Shown here: piece by piece, positions 30,842 to 39,424 of the stretch
How positions within the stretch are numbered: the first letter of the stretch is position 1
Layout: each line of letters starts with the position of its first letter
Origin: an uncultured Acidaminococcus sp.
GTDB lineage: Bacteria; Bacillota; Negativicutes; Acidaminococcales; Acidaminococcaceae
Direction: 5' to 3'
Assembly (NCBI GenBank): GCA_902796945.1
Contig: CADBQR010000103.1
Coordinates: 1-49,339 of the forward strand
Length of the DNA: 49,339 nucleotides
Notes under the pieces: generated by a model
What the model was told of the DNA's origin: nothing
The model's database searches: none
The model's input: only the letters and a program-made list of their open reading frames with translations
Position numbers and translations under genes: made by a program

Positions 30842-32032
30842 ATGAAACTCGGTCTCGTTCCAAAAATTATTATTGCTATCATCATCGGTATCATCATCGG
30901 ACAGTACATGCCGACAGAAGTCTGCCGCATTGTGGTCACCCTGTCCGGCATTTTCAGTAACTTCCTGAAGTTTGTCATCCCTCTGATGATCCTGGCCTAT
31001 GTAACCATGGGGATTGCCGACCTGACGCAGGGCGCTGGCAAGCTGCTCCTGATCACGGCGCTTCTCGCCTACGCTTCCACCCTGGTGGGCGGTACGTTCT
31101 CGTTCTTTGTAGCGGACAACCTGTTCCCATCCTTTATCAGTTCCAACGTAACGGAACAGCTCGCCAAGGTAGCCGGGGTTACGCTGCAGCCCTATTTCTC
31201 CATCGCCATTCCGCCCGTCCTGGATACCATTTCCGCGGTTGTCCTGGCCTTCCTGTTGGGCCTGTCCCTGTCCGCCCTCAAGGGGAAGAGCATCGGCACC
31301 ACCCTCTATGAAGCGATCAAGGATTTCTCCGGAATCATCGACGCCGTCCTGACGCATGCCATCATTCCTTTCCTGCCGCTCTACGTCTGCGGTACCTTCG
31401 TGGATATGACGAAATCCGGCAAGACCTTCGTTATCCTCGGTGTTCTCTGGAAGGTATTCCTCGTAGTCATTGCCATGCACCTGATTCTCCTGTTCGTGCA
31501 GTTCATGGTTGCCGGTACCATCGGCCACAAGAACCCCTTCACCCTCATGAAGAACCAGATTGCCGGTTACACCACGGCCCTTGGAACCCAGTCCTCCGCT
31601 GCAACCATTCCGGTCAACCTGGAATGTGCCAAGGCCAATGGCGTCAGCGAACAGATCCGGAATTTCGTCATTCCCCTGTGTGCCAACATCCATATGTGCG
31701 GTTCCATGATTACCATTACGGCCTGCGCAACAGCGGTCTGCCTGATGAACCAGATTCCCATCCATCTGGGTACGGTCGTTCCCTTCATCATGACCCTCGG
31801 CGTAGCCATGGTGGCTTCCCCGGGTGCTCCTGGCGGTTCCATCATGACGGCCCTGCCCTTCCTGTGGATGATCTTCGGTAAGGAACTGGGAGATCCGAAC
31901 GGCCCGATCTGCGCACTGATGGTTGCCCTGTATATCACGCAGGATTCCTTCGGTACCGCCTGCAACGTCTCCGGCGATAACGCCATTGCCGTTGTCATCG
32001 ACAAAGTCTATAAGACCTGGATTGAGAAATAA
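30842..32032 (+). CDS. SLC1/DAACS-family sodium-coupled amino acid symporter, probably serine/threonine (SstT-like)
   Basis: A 396-residue membrane transporter of the dicarboxylate/amino acid:cation symporter family. Hydrophobic helices run from IIIAIIIGIIIGQ onward; the re-entrant loops are visible as AALGTQSS-like serine-rich TTALGTQSSAATIPVN and the C-terminal ASPGAPGGSIMTALPF and DSFGTACNVSGDNA, which bind substrate and sodium. AAGGGGAGG precedes the ATG. The two serine dehydratase subunits follow, so serine (perhaps threonine) is the best substrate, matching SstT. Glutamate or a dicarboxylate cannot be ruled out by sequence alone. Confidence 0.88.
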   Translation: MKLGLVPKIIIAIIIGIIIGQYMPTEVCRIVVTLSGIFSNFLKFVIPLMILAYVTMGIADLTQGAGKLLLITALLAYASTLVGGTFSFFVADNLFPSFISSNVTEQLAKVAGVTLQPYFSIAIPPVLDTISAVVLAFLLGLSLSALKGKSIGTTLYEAIKDFSGIIDAVLTHAIIPFLPLYVCGTFVDMTKSGKTFVILGVLWKVFLVVIAMHLILLFVQFMVAGTIGHKNPFTLMKNQIAGYTTALGTQSSAATIPVNLECAKANGVSEQIRNFVIPLCANIHMCGSMITITACATAVCLMNQIPIHLGTVVPFIMTLGVAMVASPGAPGGSIMTALPFLWMIFGKELGDPNGPICALMVALYITQDSFGTACNVSGDNAIAVVIDKVYKTWIEK

Positions 32033-32049
32033 CCCAATCCCACCACATC

Positions 32050-32101
32050 AGGGGCGCCACTCCATTTCCCTTGCAGCTAAGGAAGGAACGGGGACGCCCC
32101 T
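32050..32101 (+). terminator. Leaky terminator or processing hairpin between symporter and sdaAB
   Basis: AGGGGCG (32050-32056) pairs with CGCCCCT (32095-32101), with a second small stem possible inside, followed by CCTTTTAT. It would lower, not abolish, transcription into the serine dehydratase genes. Confidence 0.55.
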
Positions 32102-32126
32102 CCTTTTATAGGAGGTTCAACTGATT

Positions 32127-32795
32127 ATGAATGTATTTGATATCATCGGACCGGTCATGATTGGCCCTTCCAGTTCTCATACGGCCGGAGCCGTTCGTCT
32201 GGGACGCGTTGCCAACAAGGTCCTGAACCAGGAAGCACCCAGGGATATTGTCGTTGAACTGTCCGGTTCCTTTGCGACCACCTATAAAGGACATGGAACC
32301 GACAAGGCCCTGCTGGCCGGAATCATGGGATACCACAGCTATTCCGAGGAAATCCGCGATATTTTCAAGATTGCGGACAAACAGGGAATCACCTATCGCT
32401 TCGTACCGACCCAGATTCCCAATACCCATCCCAACACGGCCCGCATCCACGTAACCGGCGTCAATGGCACCCCGGTGGTTGTCCAGGGAGCCAGTATCGG
32501 TGGCGGCAACATCCGCGTTGACTCCATCAACGGAATGGCCGTGGATTTCAACGGGGAACACAACACCATCCTGGTTCCCCACTATGACCGCCCGGGCTGT
32601 ATTGCGGAAGTCACGAACATCATGTGGCAGAAATACAAGGAAGTCAACATCGGAAACTTCAAGCTTTCCCGGCCGGTCAAGGGCGGCGTTGCCATGATGA
32701 CGATTGAAATCGACGGCATGCCCCCGGAAGGGATGATTGAAGATATCCGGACGGTCAAGAACGTCCTCAACGTCTTCCTGATCCGCGCCATTTGA
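32127..32795 (+). CDS. sdaAB: L-serine dehydratase, beta subunit
   Basis: The 222-residue beta chain of the iron-sulfur L-serine ammonia-lyase, which with the alpha chain deaminates serine to pyruvate. FDIIGPVMIGPSSSHTAGAVR is the family start; the C-terminal third (HYDRPGCIAEVTNIMWQKYKEVNIG) is an ACT domain that may sense serine. AGGAGG precedes the ATG. It lies 26 bases before sdaAA and behind the symporter, so uptake and breakdown are linked. The split two-subunit form is the Firmicute type. Confidence 0.96.
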   Translation: MNVFDIIGPVMIGPSSSHTAGAVRLGRVANKVLNQEAPRDIVVELSGSFATTYKGHGTDKALLAGIMGYHSYSEEIRDIFKIADKQGITYRFVPTQIPNTHPNTARIHVTGVNGTPVVVQGASIGGGNIRVDSINGMAVDFNGEHNTILVPHYDRPGCIAEVTNIMWQKYKEVNIGNFKLSRPVKGGVAMMTIEIDGMPPEGMIEDIRTVKNVLNVFLIRAI

Positions 32796-32821
32796 GTTCG
32801 AACATAAAGGAGTTACGGGTT

Positions 32822-33715
32822 ATGATCAGTTATGAATCCATTGCGGAGCTGGTTGCGGCCGCAGAAAAAGCAAACAGGAAAATCAGTGAAATTGTCCTGG
32901 CCGATCAGGCGTTGGACATGGGAAAAAGTGAACAGCAGGTCTTCGACCAGATGGACCATGATATCGATGTCATGAGGGAAGCGGTGGCCTACGGCAAAAG
33001 GAAGGAACAGCGTTCCACCTCCGGCCTGACCGGTGGCGAGGGCTATAAAATGGAAACCTACAGCCAGAAGACCCATGGCGGCCTGTCCGGGGATATCGTT
33101 TCCCACGCCATGATGCGTGCCCTGGCCGTTGCCGGGTGCAATGCCTCCATGGGGCGCATCGTTGCCACCCCGACAGCGGGGAGCTGCGGCATCATGCCGG
33201 GCTGCCTCCTCACCCTGATGGAAGAAAAGGGCATGGACCGAAAGGATGTCGTCATGAGCATGTTCACGGCGGCCGCCTTTGGCATGGTCATTGCCAGGAA
33301 CGCCTGCATCGCCGGAGCCCAGGGAGGCTGCCAGGCCGAGTGTGGCAGTGCCGCCGGCATGACGGCCGCGGCCATGGTGGAGTTGGCCGGTGGTACACCC
33401 CAACAATGCGCGGATGCCTGTGCCGTTGCCATTGCCAACCAGCTGGGCCTGGTCTGCGATCCGGTAGCCGGACTGGTAGAGATTCCCTGCATCAAGCGTA
33501 ACGCCGGCGGCGTGGTCATCGCTTTCTCAGCCGCCGATATTGCCCTGGCCGGGATTGGTTCCTGCATTCCCGTGGACGAATGCATTGCCGCGATGCGTGA
33601 AGTCGGCAACGCCCTGCCGTCCAGCCTGAGGGAAACGGCCCGGGGCGGTCTTGCCGTAACGCCCACGGGGAAGGCCCTGAAAGAAAAGGTTTTCGGAAAA
33701 GATGAAGGGTTTTGA
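32822..33715 (+). CDS. sdaAA: L-serine dehydratase, alpha subunit ([4Fe-4S])
   Basis: The 297-residue catalytic chain of the oxygen-sensitive serine dehydratase. TPTAGSCGIMPG holds a cluster-binding Cys, and further Cys residues lie in NACIAGAQGGCQAECGSAAGM and IPCIKRNAGG, fitting the [4Fe-4S] site of this family. No PLP lysine is expected. AAAGGAG supports the ATG at 32822; a frame opening 30 bases earlier overlaps sdaAB and lacks similarity. It ends in a tandem repeat and a very strong terminator. Product pyruvate feeds fermentation. Confidence 0.96.
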   Translation: MISYESIAELVAAAEKANRKISEIVLADQALDMGKSEQQVFDQMDHDIDVMREAVAYGKRKEQRSTSGLTGGEGYKMETYSQKTHGGLSGDIVSHAMMRALAVAGCNASMGRIVATPTAGSCGIMPGCLLTLMEEKGMDRKDVVMSMFTAAAFGMVIARNACIAGAQGGCQAECGSAAGMTAAAMVELAGGTPQQCADACAVAIANQLGLVCDPVAGLVEIPCIKRNAGGVVIAFSAADIALAGIGSCIPVDECIAAMREVGNALPSSLRETARGGLAVTPTGKALKEKVFGKDEGF

Positions 33716-33734
33716 TGCTTTGATGCTTTGATGC
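33711..33734 (+). repeat. Three tandem copies of TTTGATGC at the sdaAA stop codon
   Basis: Exact 8-bp units at 33711-33718, 33719-33726 and 33727-33734. The first unit contains the TGA stop of sdaAA. Copy-number change would leave the stop intact, since each unit starts a new TGA outside the coding frame. Confidence 0.85.
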
Positions 33735-33747
33735 GGTCAAGGACTGC

Positions 33748-33795
33748 AAAGGGGCGGTGAAGAAATGATCTCTCATTTCTTCACCGCCCCTTTTT
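33748..33795 (+). terminator. Terminator after sdaAA
   Basis: A perfect 21-bp stem (33748-33768 with 33773-33793) closes around the four-base loop TCTC and is followed by T. One of the strongest hairpins in the window; it ends the symporter-serine dehydratase unit. Confidence 0.95.
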
Positions 33796-33837
33796 CATGG
33801 TCCGGGAAGCCTTATTTGCCATGCCGCATCGACGGAG

Positions 33838-33868
33838 GGAAAGAAAATCGCCTGCCGCGTCCGGCAGG
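33838..33868 (-). terminator. Terminator after pth
   Basis: CCTGCCG (33851-33857) pairs with CGGCAGG (33862-33868) around CGTC; on the minus strand it is followed by GATTTTCTTT. It lies about 45 bases after the pth stop. Confidence 0.65.
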
Positions 33869-33913
33869 TGGCACCGGCCAGCCGCGGGCTGTGGCCTGCA
33901 GGGCAGGCTCCAG

Positions 33914-34543
33914 TTACTTTTCCAGGTCCTTCTCCCCCGCTTCGTCGGGAGCCGGCTCCGCTTTCTTTTTCGGCGGCTTCACGTTGTAGCGGGACGCCAT
34001 TTCGTTGACGGAAACGCCCTGCATCCAGTCTTCGACCGCGTCAGCTGCCTTTTGGACAAGCCGTTCGACGGTTTCCCGGTCCTGCCCGTCAAAACGGTGC
34101 AGTACGTGGGAAATGACCGCTTTTTCTTCATGGGCCGGATGCCCGATCCCCACTTTGATCCGCGGGTATTCCTGGCTTCCCAGGGCACGTTCAATGGATT
34201 TCAGGCCATTATGGCCGCCGGAAGTCCCTTTTTTGCGGATCCGCAGGGTTCCCACGGGAAGGTCCATATCGTCCTGGATCACCAGCACTTCTTCCGGCTG
34301 GAGATGGTAGAAACCGGCAAAATCATGGACGGCGGCACCGCTGAGATTCATATAGGTCGTCGGTTTGATGAGGATGATCTTTTCCGGGACACGCTTCTCC
34401 AGGTAGTAAGCGTTATCCGCCTTTTTCCACGCTTCCGAGGCATTCCACCGCCGTGCCAGTTCATCAGCCACCATAAAGCCGATATTATGGCGTGTACCGG
34501 CATATTCCGGGCCAATATTGCCTAACCCTACAATCAGTTTCAC
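33914..34543 (-). CDS. pth: Peptidyl-tRNA hydrolase
   Basis: The 209-residue enzyme that recycles tRNA by cleaving stalled peptidyl-tRNA. GLGNIGPEYAGTRHNIGFMV carries the catalytic His20 and the conserved Asn; YMNLSG and IQDDMDLPVG, with the catalytic Asp, follow, then RKKGTSGGHNGLKSI. The start is a GTG at 34543, seven bases after AAAGGAG, giving VKLIVGLGN; an open frame upstream has no similarity. The C-terminus has an added charged tail (KPPKKKAEPAPDEAGEKDLEK). It follows prs as in Bacillus (prs-ctc-pth), without ctc. Confidence 0.95.
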   Translation of the reverse strand: MKLIVGLGNIGPEYAGTRHNIGFMVADELARRWNASEAWKKADNAYYLEKRVPEKIILIKPTTYMNLSGAAVHDFAGFYHLQPEEVLVIQDDMDLPVGTLRIRKKGTSGGHNGLKSIERALGSQEYPRIKVGIGHPAHEEKAVISHVLHRFDGQDRETVERLVQKAADAVEDWMQGVSVNEMASRYNVKPPKKKAEPAPDEAGEKDLEK

Positions 34544-34568
34544 ATTGATTCTCCTTTGAAATTCCAAA

Positions 34569-34597
34569 CAAAAGGGGTGCCGCATCGGCGACACCCC
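34569..34597 (-). terminator. Terminator after prs
   Basis: GGGGTG and CACCCC arms with an interrupted inner stem; on the minus strand the hairpin is followed by TTTTGTTT. It lies between the prs stop and the pth ribosome binding site, so pth is read by read-through or another promoter. Confidence 0.7.
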
Positions 34598-34613
34598 GGC
34601 AATGCATGTTCAG

Positions 34614-35579
34614 TTATTCCTCAAACAGCTGGCTGATGGACAGCTGGTTGTAGATGCGCAGGATCGTTTCCGCCAGGATCGGGGCAACGGACAGCTGCGT
34701 GATCTTCGGGTGCTTCTTATTGGGAGGCAGGGGAATGGTATTCGTAACGATCAGTTCCTTGATGCTGGACTGGGCAATGCGGCTCAGGGCTGGATCCGTC
34801 AGGATGGGGTGCGTGCAGCAGGCATAGATTTCCCTGGCACCGAATTTTTCCAGTGCCTTGGCCCCTTCGGTCAGGGAACCTGCCGTATCGACAATATCAT
34901 CCACCATGATGGCAATCTTGTCCTTTACGTCACCGATGAGGTTCATGACTTCCGCCACACCCGGTTCGGGACGGCGCTTATCAATGATGGCAATGCCGCA
35001 GTTCAGGCGGGTGGCGATCTTCCGGGCACGGCTTACTCCGCCCAGGTCGGGGGATACGACAATCATATCTTCCGGATTGAAGCCCTTTTCCTTGATGTAA
35101 TCGGCCAGGATGGGGCCGCCGGGCATATGGTCAACGGGAATATCAAAGAAGCCCTGGATCTGTGCAGCGTGCAGGTCAATCGTTACCAGACGGGTAATAC
35201 CGGCAACCGTCATCAGGTCGGCCATCAATTTTGCCGTAATCGGTTCACGGCCGCGGGCCTTGCGGTCCTGACGGGCATACCCATAGAAAGGCACAACGGC
35301 GGTAATGTGTCTGGCACTGGCTCTTTTGAAGGCATCGCACATAATGAGCAGTTCCATGACATTGTCATTGACACTGGGACCGCAGGTGGGTTGGATAACA
35401 AATACATCCTTACCGCGAACGCTTTCGTTGATCATGACCTGTACTTCGCCGTTGTTGAAGCGGTTGATAACGGCGTCACCTACCTGCGTTCCGAGGTAAG
35501 CAGCAATTTCACGAGCCAGGTCCGGGTTGGCGTTACCGGAGAAAATCTTCATGTCTTCGCCTGTCTTATTACCCAACAT
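34614..35579 (-). CDS. prs: Ribose-phosphate pyrophosphokinase
   Basis: The 321-residue enzyme that makes PRPP from ribose 5-phosphate and ATP, the precursor of purines, pyrimidines, NAD, His and Trp. FSGNANPDLAREIAAYLG is the normal start region; FVIQPTCGPSVNDN, YGYARQDRK, DLHAAQIQGFFDIPVDH and the PRPP loop VDDIVDTAGSL are all present. The ATG at 35579 gives a short nine-residue extension before MKIFSG. A near-consensus promoter overlaps the end of glmU. PurR, a PRPP-sensing regulator, is encoded three genes upstream. Confidence 0.96.
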   Translation of the reverse strand: MLGNKTGEDMKIFSGNANPDLAREIAAYLGTQVGDAVINRFNNGEVQVMINESVRGKDVFVIQPTCGPSVNDNVMELLIMCDAFKRASARHITAVVPFYGYARQDRKARGREPITAKLMADLMTVAGITRLVTIDLHAAQIQGFFDIPVDHMPGGPILADYIKEKGFNPEDMIVVSPDLGGVSRARKIATRLNCGIAIIDKRRPEPGVAEVMNLIGDVKDKIAIMVDDIVDTAGSLTEGAKALEKFGAREIYACCTHPILTDPALSRIAQSSIKELIVTNTIPLPPNKKHPKITQLSVAPILAETILRIYNQLSISQLFEE

Positions 35580-35633
35580 TCTTCTACCCCCAAAATTCTT
35601 AAAAAGTTTTACCTTTCAATTTCCAATAGTAAA

Positions 35634-35662
35634 AGTATACAACTCAAAGCACGCGATGACAA
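35634..35662 (-). promoter_or_regulatory. Predicted prs promoter
   Basis: On the minus strand TTGTCA (35662-35657), a 17-base spacer and TATACT (35639-35634) match the housekeeping consensus. It sits just after the glmU stop at 35665, letting prs be transcribed independently of glmU. Confidence 0.7.
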
Positions 35663-35664
35663 CC

Positions 35665-37035
35665 TTATTTTTGGCGATGCTTTTTGGCCCATCCCTCGAT
35701 ATTCACCTGCTTGCCCCGGGCTACGGCCAGCGAGTCCGCAGGGACGTTCTTGGTGATGGTGGAGCCGGCAGCGACGTAGCTGCCTCTGCCAATGGTAACG
35801 GGTGCCACCAGGTTGCTGTTGCACCCGACAAAGGCATCATCCTCAATGGTCGTACGGTGCTTGGCGTTGCCGTCGTAGTTGACCGTAATGGTCCCGCAGC
35901 CCATATTGACGCCGCTTCCCACATCGCTGTCACCGATATACTGCAGGTGGGGCAGTTTGGTCCCCGTGCCGACATTGGAATTCTTGACCTCAACAAAGTT
36001 GCCGATTTTCACCTTGTCGCCAATGACCGTGTCAGGCCGCAGATGGTCATAGGGGCCCATCTTCACACCACTGCCCACACGGCAGTCATGGGCATAGGCA
36101 AACTGGATTTCCGTGGCATCGCCAACGGTTACATTCGTAAAACGGACCTGCGGGCCAATGACGCAGTCGCTGCCGATGACCGTCTCCCCTTCCAGCCAGG
36201 TGAACGGATACAGGATCGTGTCCTGCCCTACCCTGACGCCTTTTTCCACAAAGGTGGAGGCCGGGTCCATGACGGTAACGCCTGCATCCATCAGCCGCCC
36301 GACAATGCGGGCATTCATGACCCGCTGGGCTTCTGCCAGCTGGCGGCGTGAATTGATCCCCATGACCATATCAAAGTCCCGGGTCTTGATGCCGCACACG
36401 TCACGGCCTCGTTTCAGGCACTCCGTCAGGATATCCGTCAGGTAGTATTCACCCTGGGCATTGTCGTTGGAGAGGTTTTCCAGCAATTCAAAGAGCAGCG
36501 GCATTTCCACGCAATAGATGCCCGTATTGATTTCGTGAATGCGGCGCTGTTCTTCCGTTGCATCCTTTTCCTCCACGATGCCCGTGACCCGTCCCACCGT
36601 ATCACGGAGAATACGGCCATAGCCGAAGGGATTGGGCGCATCAGCCGTCAGCACGCTGACACCGGCACCGCTCTCCTTATGGGTTTCGTAGAATTTTTTC
36701 AGTTCGGAGCCTTCCAGAAGCGGCGTATCGCCGCACAGAATCATGGCAGTTCCCTTTTCGCCCTTCAGCAGGTCCCGTGCCTGGAGTACGGCATGGCCGG
36801 TTCCCAGCTGTTCCTTCTGGATGGCGACGCGGGCGCGGGTTCCCAAAAATTCCGTCACTTTTTCCGATCCGAATCCGACAATGACGATTTCATCATCGAC
36901 GCCGGCTTCATCCGCCGCATCCAGCACATGCTCCAGCATCGGCTTGCCGGAAAGCTTATGAAGTACCTTCGGGAGCCTGGATTTCATCCGCGTTCCCTTG
37001 CCTGCTGCCAGGATAATTGCAGCAAATTCTGACAT
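35665..37035 (-). CDS. glmU: Bifunctional GlmU: GlcN-1-P acetyltransferase / GlcNAc-1-P uridyltransferase
   Basis: A 456-residue enzyme that makes UDP-GlcNAc for peptidoglycan and other envelope glycans. Residues 1-230 are the uridyltransferase: LAAGKGTRMKSRLPKVLHKLSGKPM, QLGTGHAV and CGDTPLL. From about residue 250 a left-handed beta-helix of hexapeptide repeats forms the acetyltransferase, with YDHLRPDTVIGDKVKIGNFVEVKNS and the active-site YDGNAKHRT. The length is standard. AGGAGG precedes the ATG. It follows ilvA by 26 bases, so it is probably co-transcribed with this unusual neighbour. Confidence 0.97.
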   Translation of the reverse strand: MSEFAAIILAAGKGTRMKSRLPKVLHKLSGKPMLEHVLDAADEAGVDDEIVIVGFGSEKVTEFLGTRARVAIQKEQLGTGHAVLQARDLLKGEKGTAMILCGDTPLLEGSELKKFYETHKESGAGVSVLTADAPNPFGYGRILRDTVGRVTGIVEEKDATEEQRRIHEINTGIYCVEMPLLFELLENLSNDNAQGEYYLTDILTECLKRGRDVCGIKTRDFDMVMGINSRRQLAEAQRVMNARIVGRLMDAGVTVMDPASTFVEKGVRVGQDTILYPFTWLEGETVIGSDCVIGPQVRFTNVTVGDATEIQFAYAHDCRVGSGVKMGPYDHLRPDTVIGDKVKIGNFVEVKNSNVGTGTKLPHLQYIGDSDVGSGVNMGCGTITVNYDGNAKHRTTIEDDAFVGCNSNLVAPVTIGRGSYVAAGSTITKNVPADSLAVARGKQVNIEGWAKKHRQK

Positions 37036-37061
37036 AATCTGTAGCCTCCTGTTTTACCTGC

Positions 37062-38276
37062 TTATTTGATTTCGATTTTATAACCGGCCCGACGCAGTTC
37101 CTCATCGATTTCATTGACATGGGCCGCGTTCTTGGTTTCCAGGACGACCTCGACGATGGTTTCGCCCAGGGGCAGACTGCGGTCCACACGCTCATGGGAA
37201 ATGGACAGGATATTGGCCTGCATCTTTTCCAGGTGGCTGATGAACTTGACCAGCTCACCGGGACGGTCGGCCATCCGGGTTTCGAGTTTAACACGTCTTC
37301 CCGTTCTCATCAAGCCCGTTTCAATAATCCGGGATACGGTATTGACGTCAATGTTGCCGCCGCTGACCACCAGGGCGGTCTTGCCGGGGGTGGGAACAAG
37401 GTGCTGCAGCGCAGCGGCAACCGGCATGGCACCGGCGCCTTCCATGACCAGCTTGCCCCGTTCGAGCAGCAGCAGCATGGCAGCCGCAATATCCTCCTCA
37501 TTGACCAGGAGCATATCATCCACGTAATGGTCAATCAGCGACCAGGTCAGCTTCCCGGGGACCCCGACAGCGCAGCCATCGGCAATGGTCTTGCCGGAGG
37601 GATGGCTGACCCAGTGGCCTTGCTTCTTGCTCAGGTAGATAGCCGGGGCCTTTTCGCTCTGCACCCCGTAAACCTTTACATGGGGAGCCTTGTTCTTTAC
37701 GGCCGTGGCAATGCCGGAGAGGAGTCCGCCGCCGCCGGCAGGGACGACGATGTTTTCAATATCGGGACACTGCTCCAGGATTTCCAGCCCTACCGTCCCC
37801 TGGCCGGCAATGACCATGGGATCATCATAAGGATGGACAAAGTAGGCGCCGGTCTCCTGCTGGATTTCCATGGCCTTGGCAAGGGATTCATCAAAATTCC
37901 TGCCATGAAGGACCACATTCGCGCCATAGTCCTTTGTGGCCTGGACCTTGGCAAGGGGTGCTGCGACCGGCATGACAACCGTCGAACGAATGCCGGCCAT
38001 GGTCCCGCCCAGGGCCACCCCCTGGGCATGATTGCCGGCTGAAGCGGCGATGATGCCGCGTTTTTTCTGTTCCGGGCTCAGGGTCATGATGCAGTTGGAT
38101 GCCCCGCGGATCTTGAATGACCCTGTGCGCTGCAGGTTTTCCAGTTTCAGGAATACCTCGCGTTCAGAGATCCGGCTGACCGTATGGCTGCTTTCCAATG
38201 GGGTCAGATGAACCAGGCCCGTCAGTCTTGCTTTTGCTTCTTCCACATTTTTCAGCGTTACACTTGCTTCGTTCAT
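37062..38276 (-). CDS. ilvA: Threonine ammonia-lyase with C-terminal ACT domain
   Basis: A 404-residue PLP enzyme converting threonine (and serine) to 2-oxobutyrate and ammonia. The PLP lysine is in TGSFKIRGASN, and the phosphate loop is PAGGGGLLSG, with SGGNID near residue 310. A single ACT domain ends the protein (TRMADRPGELVKFISHLEKMQANILSI), as in short IlvA/TdcB-type enzymes of Firmicutes and Clostridia. AAGGAGG sets the ATG at 38276. No isoleucine or valine synthesis gene is near, and a serine dehydratase operon lies 4 kb away, so a catabolic role is likely. It interrupts the usual purR-glmU order. Confidence 0.94.
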   Translation of the reverse strand: MNEASVTLKNVEEAKARLTGLVHLTPLESSHTVSRISEREVFLKLENLQRTGSFKIRGASNCIMTLSPEQKKRGIIAASAGNHAQGVALGGTMAGIRSTVVMPVAAPLAKVQATKDYGANVVLHGRNFDESLAKAMEIQQETGAYFVHPYDDPMVIAGQGTVGLEILEQCPDIENIVVPAGGGGLLSGIATAVKNKAPHVKVYGVQSEKAPAIYLSKKQGHWVSHPSGKTIADGCAVGVPGKLTWSLIDHYVDDMLLVNEEDIAAAMLLLLERGKLVMEGAGAMPVAAALQHLVPTPGKTALVVSGGNIDVNTVSRIIETGLMRTGRRVKLETRMADRPGELVKFISHLEKMQANILSISHERVDRSLPLGETIVEVVLETKNAAHVNEIDEELRRAGYKIEIK

Positions 38277-38462
38277 GAATGGATCCTCCTTAAATTGGCT
38301 GCGAATGGGAGTGGATAAAAGTGCTGTCATGGTTACAGGGAAGTCACGATTTCTTCAGCCCGCCGTTGGTTCCGTGCCTTATTCCCTTCCGGTCAAAAGC
38401 CCGGGGCACATTCCATGGCCCTCTGCTCGGTCATGGCCACCGGCCGCCTCAGCGATCATGGC

Positions 38463-38474
38463 TTCCATATGGAA
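38463..38474. promoter_or_regulatory. 12-bp palindrome TTCCATATGGAA upstream of ilvA
   Basis: A perfect palindrome in the 305-base gap between purR and ilvA. The element ATGGAAAC occurs at 38468 and again at 38479. Possible operator for ilvA; no clear promoter was found in this stretch. Confidence 0.4.
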
Positions 38475-38542
38475 ACTTATGGAAACCATGGATTGACAAA
38501 GTCAGGCAGCTCATTCGTCTGTCAGTCCAGGGTTCCCGAAGG

Positions 38543-38571
38543 AACGGCCCTTTCCCTGGGAAAGGACCGTT
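38543..38571 (-). terminator. Hairpin after purR
   Basis: AACGG-C-CCTTTCC against GGAAAGG-A-CCGTT forms a strong stem eleven bases after the purR stop. There is no T tract, so it is a weak terminator candidate or an RNA 3' end. Confidence 0.45.
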
Positions 38572-38581
38572 ATGACTGGTT

Positions 38582-39394
38582 TCAAAGCAGCTCAGGGACC
38601 ATATCCACGGCCTTAGTCACTTCGTCCACGCCGCGGAGCGTCAACAGGGACGCATACTCCTTGACCAGTTTCTTGGCCGGTTCCTTGCTGGCAATAAAGA
38701 GGTAGACGCCGACCACTTCGGCTCCCACTTCCTCTGCCAGTTCACAAAGGCCGTTGGCCGTCCCGCCGGCACGCATGAAGTCGTCGATGACAAGGACCCT
38801 TGCCTTGGGCGGCAGGGCCTTCTTCGGCAGCGACATGGACTGGATCTTCTTGGTGGAACCGCTGAGGTAGCTGATGCTTACCGCCGGTCCCTCCGTGATC
38901 CGCGCTTCCTTGCGGGCCATGACCATCGGAATATTGAAGGCCTTGGCGGCAGACAGGGCCAGGGGAATTCCCTTGGTTTCCACCGTCATGACATATTCCG
39001 GCTTCAGTTCCAGGCTGCGCTGCATGATGATTTCACCCAGGCGGGATACGATCTGCGGGTTCAGGATCAGGTCGTTCATATAAATCATGCCGCCCGGCAG
39101 TACCCGCTCCGGTGAATTCAGCCGCTTGGCCAGGTCACTGAGGAACTGGTTATCCGATTTGGCCGTATGATACGGGATAAAGCGGACCCCGCCGCTGGCA
39201 CCGGCCACGGTCTCGATGATTCCCAGGTCATAGGCCGCCAGCCCATTGCGCACGGTCTGCACATCTTCACTCAAGGTTGATTTTGCAACAGTAAATTTCT
39301 CACAAAAATAGGAAAACGGAAAGAGCTGGAAAGGTTTATCCGTCAGCTCCTTTGTGAGGGCCACAATCCGTTCCAAGCGTTTTACTCTAGCCAT
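38582..39394 (-). CDS. purR: Pur operon repressor PurR (Firmicute type)
   Basis: A 270-residue regulator with an N-terminal winged helix (residues 1-75: RLERIVALTKELTDKPFQLF, then a FTVAKSTLSEDV recognition helix) and a phosphoribosyltransferase-like domain that binds PRPP through VLVIDDFMRAGGTANG. In Bacillus PRPP releases PurR from PurBoxes, inducing purine genes. YVMTVETKGIPLALSAAKAF is typical. The gene order ispE-purR-glmU-prs is also that of Bacillus, with prs making the effector PRPP. The start ATG at 39394 follows AAAGAGGG. It lies 30 bases after the GntR gene. Confidence 0.95.
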   Translation of the reverse strand: MARVKRLERIVALTKELTDKPFQLFPFSYFCEKFTVAKSTLSEDVQTVRNGLAAYDLGIIETVAGASGGVRFIPYHTAKSDNQFLSDLAKRLNSPERVLPGGMIYMNDLILNPQIVSRLGEIIMQRSLELKPEYVMTVETKGIPLALSAAKAFNIPMVMARKEARITEGPAVSISYLSGSTKKIQSMSLPKKALPPKARVLVIDDFMRAGGTANGLCELAEEVGAEVVGVYLFIASKEPAKKLVKEYASLLTLRGVDEVTKAVDMVPELL

Positions 39395-39424
39395 GAATAT
39401 CCCTCTTTCTGCTATGCTGCCTTG

